64,000 bases of DNA from Flammula alnicola (GCA_015499995.1 JADNRV010000129.1:92069-156068); one strand, 5' to 3'; shown: positions 19,761 through 30,439, counted from the first letter of the stretch. The notes: generated by a model from the sequence alone, not told the origin. Translations and numbers: made by a program.

Positions 19761-21060
19761 TTGGCGGCTCCAGCCTCTGACTCTCCATAAGTACTAAGTA
19801 CTTGTCTCCATCTGGATAGGGCTCAAACAGTTGAAGGGTCTTTATGTCTTGAGGTGTGAATGGTCCCTGCATTCTTTGTGGAAAGGCACTGTTTCTTGGT
19901 GTTGTATTCAATGAAAATGTAAAAGAAAACAGATCAGCATTCTAATATGTAAAGGTTCGGTTTTGCGAGCTTATTTCGGGTATTATGATGAGAAAGGGGA
20001 GATTTTATGACTCGACGATCTGAACAGATCTCAGCGAGGGAGACGACGAATTCTCCTGTTGGTTCATCTCGTTGTGATTTGAGCGAGTTTGCTAATCATC
20101 GTTTTTTGAGTTGTGTGAGGCGCCAGGTATTTCGGAGCTCGCTATGTTACATACATAACTTGGGTAACTAGCGAACTAGGTACTTGGTTGGCTAGTGATA
20201 TAATGAGTCTTAAACTACTAGATCAAAAAAGCATTGTTTTCAGGCCGAGCCGGGCCCGCACATCACTATTCGAAGCAATAAATGAAAGAAACATTGAAAG
20301 CCAGATAAGACAACGCCTTGACAGTGAAAATAAATGGTACAGATTTTATAGCAACTTTAAATCTGAACTCAGATAAAAAATGTTAGGTACGATATTCGCG
20401 AGATGGGCAGAGGGCCAAGAGATCAAAAACGTCGAACTATGCACTGCCAGATGTGCCAATTTAGTTCTGAACCGCTGTCCAACGACACAGCAAAGCGCTT
20501 TGAGAATGGTCATCCCAAACCCATTTGGACTAGATTCTCTGCTGAAATCCGAGCTTAGGTTGTCAAAATGACACGAATGAACGTCTTGCAAGCCATAAGC
20601 CAATCGCTCTGAAGATCCTGTGCAAATACTGAGCTTGTTGAAACACACCATCCATGCTTTTTGAACACTGTGCAGGAAATGACACCAGAGGGATGCTGGG
20701 GACGATGAGCCACTCTCTGCGAGACAATTGTATCAACTGTCTTGCAAGCTCAATCTTCTCTCCATCAAAGTTTATGGCAAGACTCCGAATAACATCACGA
20801 ACTAATCTGACAGGTTTGAACATGACACCTCGGACAGACGGCTTGCATTTCTTGGGTTTCGGATCAAGTTGTCAATTTACATTTACCGATCCAGTAAGTC
20901 GCCCTTGGGCGCTTATTCTCCCCATGAGGCCTAAAGTGGGGAAAGGATGCTGAATATGAAACAGATCCCAGTCCCAGTATATAGACCCATGTGGCTGCAT
21001 TGGAACAGTCCTGTATAATCACGCCAACTCGGTCACCACTGAACTCGCTAATTCATCGTA
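19761..21060. other. Spacer between MITE 1 and the plus-strand caspase gene
   Basis: It is AT-rich with no recognised gene. A 62-residue ORF at 20188-20376 and pieces around 20650-20950 (for example LGFGSSCQFTFTDPV) have no recognisable family. They may be upstream exons or chance. The promoter of the caspase gene starting at 21061 should lie near the right end. Confidence 0.4.
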
Positions 21061-22207
21061 ATGGCAAGCACCTGTTGTATGGTGCCGAAGCTCTTGTGCA
21101 GTCCATTGAGCTTATGGATCACATTATGCATTTATTGCGTGTATGGTGAAAAACCGTTCGAGAAATTATCACTGAACAACCCAGGCTCCGGAGGCCCAGT
21201 GATCAGCCCGCCAGGTGCGACCAGCCTTCCAACTGTGCTGTCTTTAGTGTGAGTAGTCCGATTTGTAGTTGGACTCCCATCAATTAATGTTCAATCTGAT
21301 AGAGGAAGCACGAATGGTAATGGCCACGGAGATGGAACTGGGTATGTTTAACCGCTGTTCCCTTGCATTGCCGTATTCACCTCGATTGCCAGTGGAGGAC
21401 AGGGCAGCGTGAATTCAGAAAGTGCCACGGGGTGCGTTGCTTCCCCTGCAGCTGTTTGGAGCTTGACTGACAACTAATGTGGTTTTCAGACCAGTGAAAA
21501 TGTAAGCCTGACACCTATGTTCTGTCCATGATCATTGACCCTCGTTGGCTATATTCAGCCCAGAATCTTATCCGCCAAAAGGCCCTGGCCCGTAAGTCGC
21601 CTCCTCCTTTCCCGTGCTACGAGAATCTGCGCTAAAGTCAAAAACTACGTAGTGGGGTGCCCAGGATTTTTGCATTAGTTATCGGGATCGACACGTATCC
21701 TAACCTTAGCAGACTTCGCGGCGCCGTTAACGATGCCCTTGCTATGGTGGCTTTTCTCAGGTCTCATTTACGTGTTCCTAAAGATCGCGTTCGCATCCTA
21801 CTTAACGAGCAAGTGACACGCCATGCCATTATCGAAGCATTCAGGGAACTCGAGTCAAACAGTGCCATAGAGAGTGGTGACCCCATTCTCATCTTTTACG
21901 CTGGTCATGGCGTGTCCATGCCAGCGCCGCCTGGTTGGGAAGATGGTGGAGGGCATTCTAAAATTCAGGGTATAGCACCATACGATTATGCAAGTGATGC
22001 ATTCGCCATACCTGACCGGACAATTGGTGCGCTTATCACCCTGATTGCGAATGAGAAGGGCGACAACATCGTAGGTCCTCTTTCAGACTGTACTTTACCC
22101 AGTTAACGACGCTTTAGACCGCTATTTTTGACTGTTGCCATGCTTTCTCTGTCACCCGTGCTGTCGACAACGTTCGAGGCGTCACATTAGAAGATGAAAT
22201 ACCACAC
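21061..22207 (+). pseudogene. Caspase-domain protein, N-terminal half of a gene split by insertion
   Basis: Exons 21061-21248, 21303-21341, 21393-21431, 21490-21501, 21559-21591, 21653-22070 and 22118-22207 stay in one frame. Four consecutive micro-exons (39, 39, 12, 33 nt) are all multiples of three with the same phase and encode a Gly/Pro/Ser linker. The caspase p20 fold follows: ALVIGIDTYPNL, GAVNDALAM, catalytic-His motif FYAGHG (His189), DRTIGAL, and IFDCCHA with catalytic Cys250. Coding agrees with the family up to VTLEDEIPH and resumes in frame at 26021 with HDLDEHIWGD. Metacaspase-like proteins cleave after Arg/Lys and act in stress and cell death. With 3.8 kb inserted, this copy is probably not expressed whole. 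The frame stays open past 22207 for about 88 further codons of non-family text. Confidence 0.82.
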
Positions 22208-22975
22208 ATCAGCAAAAGCGGGAAAGGCAGATATGGGTTTATATACGGTTACCATGTCCCCAATCTGCTCACAATCCAGACATGCTCCCACGGTATTGGC
22301 AATCTCCAAAATGCCATATATGTTTACAGATATTGGCTAATCGTCCCCCGGATTGTGAAGTTGACCCTCCTTGTGATGATTCCCAAGCCTCACACAGGAT
22401 TACATAGCATTATCACCTTGCAGAAATTGGCAATCACCCCCAGTCTGATGTTAGAGATGACCAGGCTTACTTGACTTGCTTCTCACGGTGCAGAAAAGAG
22501 AGAACGAAACACGATATAGATTATATAATGAAAAGGAGTACATGAGTGTCCTACTAAGGCCTACATATACAACATACAGTGCAACCAGAAGCTCTGCCTG
22601 TGTCCGATAATCAGAGAAAGTCGGGCGCAGCGCAGACAGTGGCGAGAAAAGCGCAATAAGGAGGTGCCACTATTGGCGGCGGCAGCGTGAGGGGGAAGAG
22701 GAGGGAAAGTGGGGTGTTGTGGACCATCGAGGATGAGATTTAAAAGCTGCACTGGTGGGGAGGAGCCACTGATGGCTGCAACAGATAGGAATAGTTAGTA
22801 TGTAACATATGAGATGACGGACAGAGGGAGACCTTGTAACGTATGAGAGGATGGACAGACGGACCTAGAGAGGAAAACCGAGTATTCTTTTGAGTCCGGC
22901 AGGCCAAGGTGCATGCATTTTATGAGTACCAGAGATTTCATATACAAAGCAAAGCTTACCGTGGCATGGCACAAG

Positions 22976-23562
22976 TAGTGCTTGGAAGTTAGGTTAGTTA
23001 ACTGCAAAATAACCGAGACCTAACTGGACCTCTAACTGCAAATAACCGGACTGCAGTTAGTGGTTAGTGGTTTCTGAGCATTGACTAACCGGTTATTTTG
23101 CGGTTATAGGACCGGTTAGTGACCGGTTATGACCGGTTATGACTGATGATTTGTAGCCCTCATTTTTCTCGTTAAAACAGGCTTTGGACCATAATTTTAG
23201 GTCAAAAACTGACTGAGTTACAGTTAAAACCATAAAATATCAGTCAAAAGAGTAGATAGCATGTAATAAAATCATAACTCAGTCAGTTCTTTACCGAATT
23301 TAACGTTCCCAGGGTCGATTTGAAGCTTAAATGAAGGACAATAAATTATACTAAGTCATAAATATGCAGTTACTAGCGGTTATAACCGGTTTTTAATATT
23401 TTCGGTCCTAACCAGTTACTAACTGCAACTAACCGGTTTTTTGCGGTTTTTTGCGGTTAGGTTAGGTTATTTCGGGTCTGGGAACAAAGGCTAACCGGTC
23501 TCGGTCTCGGTTAGAGCCTCTGGGTACCCAAAAACCGGACCTAACCGGACTTTCAAGCACTA
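22976..23562. mobile_element. Non-autonomous hAT-type element (MITE 2), 587 bp
   Basis: The ends read TAGTGCTTG(G/A)AAGT in inverted orientation. The flanks are a perfect 8-bp duplication GGCACAAG (22968-22975 and 23563-23570). The interior is AT-rich and packed, towards both ends, with variants of AACCGGTTA/GGTTAG (for example three close copies of ACCGGTTATGA near 23100). These are typical of subterminal transposase-binding repeats. No coding capacity. Confidence 0.92.
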
Positions 23563-24037
23563 GGCACAAGCGTAGCCAGGTGTTCCAGGGCCCAGGGCTG
23601 CTATCATAAAATCATGAGTGATACATCTTGAAAGACCTTTGAAACAAATAGGGAGATTCAGAGGACATGAGAGTGCGTCGTCGCGCGAACAAATGACGAG
23701 CCGACACAGGCGTCGGTGAAAGGGAGGATAACAATCTCCAGACTACTAAAGGTGTCCTCAGAGGGTACAAGAGGTGGCAATGACGGAAACCCATACTAGA
23801 AGTAAGGGAATGGGAACAGAGATGGCGGGTAAGAATGTGGTGGTGGTAGAAGAGAGAGAAAGGCTCCAAGTCCATCGTCAAATAATTTCCCTTTTCGAGA
23901 AATCAACATGATTTATAATCACGTGTGTCGGTAAAAGACTTGCCGTTCCCGACACCTGACTGCAATCACCTTCAAACTTTCAAGACACCACCTTTATATA
24001 AAAGGTCGACTTCGTCTCCAGCGCCTTGCTGCATCAG

Positions 24038-24459
24038 TAGTGATGGGCACGGGTGCCGACACCCGTGCGGGTTTGCGGGTACGGGTGTGGCGGGTGCGGG
24101 TGCGGGTGCACTTTGAGTGACCCTCAGCCAACCCGCACCCGTGTGCCAGGGTCACGGGTTTCCGGCCGGCACACGGAAAACTCCGAAATGTGTGTCCAAC
24201 ACGTTCTTTAGTTACCTGAATAATTAATTATGTAATGTAATTTTCCAAAATGTATTCTAATTTTAATTTAACATGGTTCTGCTAGCACAAGTTCTCACGA
24301 CGCCCATCAAACCCGCACGGGTTTCTGTACCCACGGGTCACCTGCAAACCCGCACCTGCAAGCACGGGATCCCGTACCCGTGGCCACGGGTGCGGGTTTT
24401 GGCGGGTACGGGTGCGGGTCGACAAAAAATTGCCTGCGGGTTACCCGTGCCCATCACTA
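24038..24459. mobile_element. Non-autonomous hAT-type element (MITE 3), 422 bp
   Basis: Inverted ends begin TAGTGATGGGCACGGGT. The perfect 8-bp target duplication TGCATCAG lies at 24030-24037 and 24460-24467. GC-rich subterminal arrays of (C)GGGTGCGGGTRC-type units flank a short AT-rich core (about 24185-24275). No transposase. It is a different family from MITEs 1 and 2. Confidence 0.93.
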
Positions 24460-24904
24460 TGCATCAGTCACATATGTTACACCTTAAGTGTCATAAGGAT
24501 AAGGCTCACCATTTCAGAGACTACTTATGTATAGAGACAACTATGTTTAGAGAAGACAGGCGAAGGTATTATGATTTCAAAGCGTCCTACATCGTCACTG
24601 ATTTTACACTTCTTGGAAGGGCTAGGTTGAGCTGAACAAAGAAACAACTTCATATTCTATCGACTAACTGGATCTCGTCGCTCATAGCGTCCCAGGCTTC
24701 TCTCCCCAGCTGAATCTACACGAATATTCTACTTTAACTTCAATTTCACGACCTCCTTACCGCACCAATTTCCTTCTTCCTCGTCTACTTGGCAACCCCT
24801 AGTTGCATTCACCGCAGTCATCTATGTCGCATTCTCCCGCTGCCTCTTGTTCGAATTTGGACACCCCATAGGTAAAATGCTCGCCCTCGCGGGAGGCTTC
24901 GCCA

Positions 24905-25111
24905 ATGCGGACCGCTGTTGTTGACCCTCAACTTCAGCGCCGACGCTTCCCGTGCGTTATCATTGGATGTGATCGGCGGTTCACCAGTCAATACACGCTG
25001 AAGGTCCACTGCATGGACTCGGAGGCACACAAACCCAAGCCTACAGGTATGAAACTGTACCGCTTTCGAGCAGTCACCAAGGTGGCTATTGCAAATTTTG
25101 CAGTGCACTAG
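24905..25111 (+). CDS. Short ORF with a single C2H2 zinc-finger motif
   Basis: The 68-residue ORF contains PCVIIGCDRRFTSQYTLKVH and a second His six residues on, i.e. C-X4-C-X12-H-X6-H with the usual aromatic and Leu spacing. Such single fungal C2H2 fingers occur in transcription factors and in transposon-derived proteins. It may be one exon of a larger, decayed gene: a donor-like CAGGTATGA follows the finger. It lies within the insertion that splits the caspase gene. No partner domains were recognised. Confidence 0.4.
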   Translation: MRTAVVDPQLQRRRFPCVIIGCDRRFTSQYTLKVHCMDSEAHKPKPTGMKLYRFRAVTKVAIANFAVH

Positions 25112-25163
25112 TGATATTATAAATTAGAATTTGAAACAAGTACAAGATTCGAAAATACGTTAT

Positions 25164-25446
25164 AAGGTGATCGACAAGAACGCAAGTTGAACAAGAATTA
25201 TATTTGGTGATGATTGACAAGGAGACGTAACCATTCAAACCAAACAAACAATGGGACAAAACTCGAATTCAAGTTGAATGGGTACAAACTTTTATTTGGT
25301 GGTGATTGATAGGAAGACGTAACCACGCAAACCAAACAAACAGTGGGACAAAACTCGAAATCAAGTTGAATGGGTACAAACTTTTATTTGGTGGTGATTG
25401 ACAGGAAGACGTAACCATCCAAACCAAACAAACAATGGGACAAAAG
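25164..25446. repeat. Tandem repeat, 92-bp unit, about three copies
   Basis: GATTGA(C/T) followed by AGGAAGACGTAACC-type sequence recurs at 25212, 25304 and 25396, exactly 92 bases apart. The shared body is (CCAAACAAACARTGGGACAA, then AAGTTGAATGGGTACAAAC, then TTTATTTGGTG). A diverged partial unit precedes it from about 25164. The units differ by a few substitutions. Confidence 0.85.
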
Positions 25447-26020
25447 TCCTTCCTTATATAGTGAATTTAGACCGGGAGAAGCCTCTCTGCTACGCAGCAA
25501 GGCGAAGTATTGTCGATCTCGAAATGCATTTGATAGAGGTAGATATAGTGTATGTAGAGTAGACATCTAGGTATGCCTACATTACCATAAGTTAAACACA
25601 ACTTCGACGAATTACGACTGTGACTTGACTGCAACAAGGCCTTAGCCGACTCCTCATTGACATTCAGTGACGCTATGAAATCCCTTGAGTGAAAATTTGC
25701 ACATGAGAGACTGAGTAATGGCAAGAATTTGCCAATGTCAAAAATGGTGGGAGATCATATGACAAGGCCTTACCATGAAGATGAAAAGGGCGGTTAAAAA
25801 ATCATCATCCCGGGAATAAGTTGACAACCTTCTCACAAAGCTTGCAAATGGATTGACAAGGTTAGTAATTATGGGGAGGCCATGGCCAATGTCTCATACA
25901 GCGGGCGAGCATCTGCCAATGCATTATAAGGACGGGTATGGCATTGTGATGGCTTGCCAATCACGGCATCTCCGGCCAATTTTCGCCCAGGCTCCCCCGC
26001 TTTTCACTCATTTGCTGATG

Positions 26021-27524
26021 CATGACCTTGACGAACACATTTGGGGAGATGCACCTGGGACCTCAGATTCGAATGGTATCGGTCTCCTCCAAGGTAACCT
26101 TCGAACGCACGTTTTATTAGCTGCGTGCCAGAAGGATGAAAGTGCTAAAGAAATGGACAACCGAGGCCGCTTCACATCGGCGCTTCTGGCTTTGTTGGAG
26201 AAGCCAGACGAACTCAAGATGCTCACCTACTCGAATATCCTAAATCGTATCGATAGAACCCTCCTCATAGAGTAAGTCGATGAACGTTTTGTTTTAAGGA
26301 TCTCTTACCTTTTTCGCCTTTCTTCTCAGCCAAAATCCTCAAGTCGAAGGATTGAACCGAGATCGCAAACTTTTCACCTGTGATGTGCCACGCGATTTCT
26401 ACCCCGTGAGCCTGCAAGGAAATACATACGTCACGGAAGCGGGTACTTTGGATGGCGTTCTCCTTGACTCTGAGTTTACAGTTTACGAAAGTCTGGACGC
26501 TTTTCTCGACCTACGCCCTCTCGGGACACTGGTACCGGTGGCGAACAGGGTGACATCTAGGCAGTCTATCATGAAACCCCAAGGCGCACAAATCCCTCTT
26601 CCAAAGCCCGGCATTGTGGTTCAGCGCAGAGCAGCGTCCGGACAAGCACTTCATATTAGAACTACTTTCAAGGTGGCCAGTCTTCCGGAAGAATCGCAGA
26701 ACGTGATGCAGAAAATGCAACGTCAGAACGTCATCGTGCTGGTTCAATCCACTGAGCGCGCTGAAGTTGAAGTTACCTTGCACGACGATCGCATTTTATT
26801 CAACATCCTCGACAGGTTTGCGAGGGCAGTCGGCCTCACGAGAGTCTATCATGACTGTCCAGCTGACACTATCCCTTACAACATCTTCCATGCAGGCTCC
26901 CGATTTTTCTGGAACCTGCGACGCACCCACGCCCATCCCCTATCCCGCGATGTTCAGATAGAGTTCCGAGCCCTGAAGGTGTCCACAGAAGAAAATGGCA
27001 TCCAGGTGCTTGAAGCAGTCGGCGACAATCTGATCGACGATCATGGAGTCATCAGGATCCCTTTCAGTGCAACGACGCAGTATGGCATCAAGCTCACAAA
27101 TCAATCGAAATGGAACCTCTTTCCAGCAGTTTTCTACTTCAATATGGCCGACTGGTCTGTTAGTGAGTACCGTGCACAATTCTGTGCTGTCAGATACTCA
27201 CGGAAATGACTTTCTGTAGCCACTTACTACCATGCTGGCACAAGTGGCCCATTTACTCCTGACATACCCCTCCGCCAGAATGGTGGAACACTCACCATCG
27301 GATACGGCTCTGGCGGTTTCGATCCCTTCACCTATGCCGCGATTGACGAGAAACAAATGGTTGGGATGGGTCATCTAAAAATTTTCCTCTCTACAAGGCC
27401 GGCTGAGCTTCAAGACATAGCACAGCGATCCCCTTTCCTCGGCGTGAGGGAGTCATTCCGGATGCCACCCCCTATCCTTAATACATGGTCCTCCCTTCAA
27501 TTTCCCGTCGTTTTGAGAGCTTGA
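26021..27524 (+). pseudogene. Caspase-domain protein, C-terminal half of the split gene
   Basis: Exons 26021-26271, 26330-27162 and 27220-27524 join with correct phases and end at TGA 27522-27524. The text continues the p20/p10 region (DLDEHIWGD, NLRTHVLLAACQ, GRGRFTSALLALL-like RGRFTSALLALL) and then the ~300-residue C-terminal domain found in Agaricomycete caspase proteins (FTVYESLDAF, YGIKLTNQSKWNLFPAVFYF, MGHLKIFLSTRP). No internal stop or frameshift was seen. Together with 21061-22207 it would give a 735-residue protein. An in-frame ATG upstream (25853) could allow separate expression, but the segment before 26021 is not family-like. Confidence 0.8.
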
Positions 27525-27577
27525 TCATCGGAGAGAACTACTATTCGTCATAGCATCTGCCATGTATAATAATATTA

Positions 27578-27856
27578 CTGTACCATTTCATTCAATTCGG
27601 CAGGGCCCGTGACGCGTGACAGCGCTGCCGAAATTTTTGTTTCGGCACTCTCGAAAACTCGCCGTGACACGCGCAAATTTTTCGGCAATGTAGCGCCGCA
27701 GGCCGTGAAAAATTTCTACATTTAGCGTCTTCCACCAAGTGATTTCGGCACCCGGCAAAAATCGCCGTGACAATCGTGACATTTCGGCGTTTTGGAAGGC
27801 CCCGTGACGCGTGACTGCCGAATTGAACGAAATGGTACTTGAACGAAATGGTACAG
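27578..27856. mobile_element. Small TA-flanked MITE (Tc1/mariner-like), 279 bp
   Basis: The ends read CTGTACCATTTC(A/G)TTCAA inverted, flanked on both sides by TA (27576-27577 and 27857-27858). The right end carries an extra 16-bp tandem copy of part of the repeat (GGTACTTGAACGAAAT). The inner parts are rich in CCGTGACGCGTGAC-type motifs. It is non-coding and lies about 50 bp after the caspase stop, probably within its 3' region. Confidence 0.75.
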
Positions 27857-27959
27857 TATTATTCAATATAGTATCCTTGTCTCCTTAAGTTGCCCGATAA
27901 AGGCCGATAGCTTATGTAACCACGGGAAATTATATCCACCTGTATGACAAATATTCTCC

Positions 27960-28230
27960 TTTTCACGAAGACCAGCAATTATTCACCGGCAACAACTTCG
28001 TCCTGCTCGTCCTCCTCCCCTTACACTGCAAATGTATCCCCACCGCCCGACGCCTCGTTGAAATGCATCTTCCTTGCATCGGCCCATCATACTCCCACTT
28101 CTGCACCACCCGCCGCGCGATTCCCTCGAACACATCCGACACGGCCTCACCCGTCTTCGCCAACGTAAAGAACAACTTGGGACCGCGTTCGGGAGGCAGC
28201 GGAGCATCTGCGCTCCCCTTGTCTGTCCCT
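27960..28230 (-). pseudogene. Relic of a Rab GTPase C-terminus, inverted relative to 5983-7353
   Basis: The minus strand encodes FFTLAKTGEAVSDVFEGIARRVVQKWEYD, matching the G5 region and final helix of the Rab gene at about 7140-7230; nucleotide identity looks near 78%. Then the frame breaks: CATTTCAACGAGG keeps the ancestral spelling, but other indels move it off. The tail ends NNCWSS where the sister has NDCCSS. The G1-G4 part is missing, so it is a fragment. Its place and orientation mirror the left Rab gene. Confidence 0.75.
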
Positions 28231-28879
28231 CCGCCATCCTCAGGAGGATTCTCCCATACATTGCCACGCTGACTTGCAGCTCACCTCGTCTCACAATGCC
28301 TGTGAATGCACATCCGTAAGATCAAAGTACCTTCGTCTTCGGTTTCGGGAGTGCATAAGCCTGAGAAGACCATGTCGTTTCATAGTTGGGCCAGGTTGCT
28401 CGCGGATACGTTGCATTTCATTTCCCCCTAGCTCAGTGGCGCTATTACTCTAGAATCAAGCGCACTAGAATCAACCAGTCTACTCGCCACCCTCGATATG
28501 AGCTAACCCACCGCCTTCGATATCTCCTCTGTTAAGCTCGACTGTTCCTTGTGTTCCTCATGGATCTTCGTTTTGCCTTTTTTCTTCCGTTTCTTAGTCG
28601 GGTTGGATCTGCAGTCCGCGCAAGTACTACCACAGAACGTCGAGAGTTGGCCCACAAGCATTAGTATCAACATTTCTATTGAACAAGGTGGGTTATAATT
28701 AAGCTTTGTGGAAAGTCGTGATCTGCGATATATCCGAGGTGTTAATGGATGTAAGTACAGGTTTAACGGCAGCTGCATCTATTATAATACGCCTACCGAC
28801 TCATATAAATACCGCATTGTACGGCACTGTACGGATTTTTGGGCCTACTTCTCCCCTCTTCAAGGTCTCTGGATCCAGC
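28231..28879. other. Spacer, no gene recognised; promoter of the acyltransferase
   Basis: There are only short, unconvincing ORFs. The frame of the acyltransferase is open upstream to 28706, but the residues before the ATG at 28880 look non-coding. Confidence 0.4.
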
Positions 28880-30439
28880 ATGACGACGCCGGGGGGTCTT
28901 GGAAACGAGCAAGTGGCCGTGTATCCCCTCACTTTGTTCGACAATATGTTCGCGGGCATCGTCATTTCCATGGGATGGCTCGTCGAAGGCAAGGTGGATG
29001 TAAGCCGGCTGGAACAGGCGTTGGACGCAGTTGCTGCCAAATGGCCACTGCTGGTCGGACGGCTTGAGAGAAACAAGGTGAAGAATCACGAATTCGTTAT
29101 GTTCTACCCTCATATCGTCTATTTCAGAAGATGTATCAGCTCCGAATTCCCCTTGGCAGTACAGATCCTGCAGGATACCGACGGTTTACTCTCACATCGC
29201 GGATGTCGAATAACCCACTCTCCGATTTCGTTTCTGTCCCTCTGCCCCTCTCGCACAAACCACTTCCCGTTGCACTCTTTACGGATGCGGAAACGCCACG
29301 AACGACGGAGGCGTTCATAGACAACGTTCTGCCCATAACCCACTGGCACGTAACTTACTTCAATGCCTCAGACGGGTCACAATCATACTCGTGCATCGGT
29401 GTTACCTTCCCGCACGCGGTATTCGACGGGCTCGGCATTGCCTCTGTCGTCCATGCATTGGAAGCCGAGCTTCTGGGGAAGGAATGGTCGGCCCCGGCGA
29501 CTCTCCACAATGGCCTTAACGAGAATCCGTTGTCGATCCTATTGGACAAGGCCACTCTGGAAAGACGTGAAAATTGGAAAAGAGAGGAATACTCTGCTGC
29601 TGGTCTCGTCGGGTTCTGGTGGATCCTCGTGTTTGCGGCTTGGTCTTATTGGCAGGTGATATGGCATGGGGCGGGAGAGAAGATACTGCTGATTCCTCGG
29701 CAGGTGATCGATAAACTCGTAGAAGATGCGCGGCAAGGCGTGGTGGGTGAGGGAGGCGATACCAATACGCGGCTCTCGAGAGGGGACGTGCTGGCTGCGT
29801 TTTTATTCAAGGTATGACAGCAGCCGTTATTGTTTGCGTAGCCTCGGATGCGTACGATTTACTCATATTTTTTTTCACTTGCAGACGATTTTCTGCGATG
29901 ACAGACTTCGTCCAGATGACATGGTTCATATGGCCAGTCTCGCTTCTCTTCATTGGTTCTTCGATGGCACACTGGCGAATTATTCGCATAATTGCGTTAT
30001 CCCTCTCCCATATCGGAGATATGTCGTTCAAGAATTGGAAACGAGCTCAACTTCCGCACTCGCCTGCGAGCTTTCTGGGACCAGGCAAAACTTCGCAATG
30101 GAGGACGCCTTGCAGTGCTACAACATGATGCTGCGAGGCGCAGAGGATGGGCGCGAATTCATATACTTTAACCCAAACGTGGACGAAGGCGCCCTGTTGA
30201 CCAACGTCTGCATCGCCAACATTGCCAACATCAACTGGAAGGGAGCAGGTGCAGGGCGTACGCTGTGCCGCTACAAGATCAATTTCCGCAAGCCCCCACT
30301 TGACAAGCTGACTAACGATATGACGGCTGTCGGGTATCTCGAAGACGGTGCGTTGTTGTTACAGGTTAACCTGATACGCACACGGATGGATCGGTTGGAA
30401 GGGGAGATACGGCGTCTCATGGAGGAAGCTCAAAGCTAA
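28880..30439 (+). CDS. BAHD-like acyltransferase (transferase family)
   Basis: Exons 28880-29077, 29128-29811 and 29885-30439 give 478 residues in one frame. The catalytic motif HXXXDG is present as HAVFDG (His162, Asp166), as in BAHD/trichothecene O-acetyltransferase-type enzymes that move an acyl group from CoA to an alcohol or amine. The N-terminus (YPLTLFDNMFAG, LEQALDAVAAKWPLLVGRL) and the later TNVCIANIANINWKGAG fit fungal members. The usual C-terminal DFGWG motif is not obvious. A hydrophobic stretch (VGFWWILVFAAWSYW) follows the catalytic motif. The substrate is unknown. Nearby P450, OYE, SDR and ALDH genes make a secondary-metabolite role possible. It sits between the Rab relic and peptidase B with no counterpart on the left arm. 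Confidence 0.82.

Larger units (their letters stand above)
22207..26020. mobile_element. 3.8-kb composite insertion splitting the caspase gene
   Basis: Both edges carry matching inverted ends. The left edge is CATCAGCAAA followed by AGCGGG; the right edge read backwards is CATCAGCAAA, nine or ten extra bases, then AGCGGGG. Coding of the caspase protein breaks exactly there on both sides and is in frame if the segment is removed. Inside are two hAT MITEs, a 92-bp tandem array, a zinc-finger ORF and AT-rich DNA. No transposase was found. The host duplication would be very short (CA or CAC/CAT), so the element type is uncertain. An aberrantly long intron is the alternative. Confidence 0.5.

Noticed and set aside
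20188..20376. 62-codon ORF upstream of the plus-strand caspase gene
   Set aside because: No recognisable domain, no splice context and AT-rich surroundings; probably chance.
22118..22474. Open frame continuing past 22207 as a genuine caspase exon to its TGA
   Set aside because: Residues after EDEIPH do not resemble the family, and the family text resumes in frame at 26021.
23612..23881. 89-codon minus ORF between MITEs 2 and 3
   Set aside because: No family and odd composition. It lies inside the insertion and has no supporting signals.
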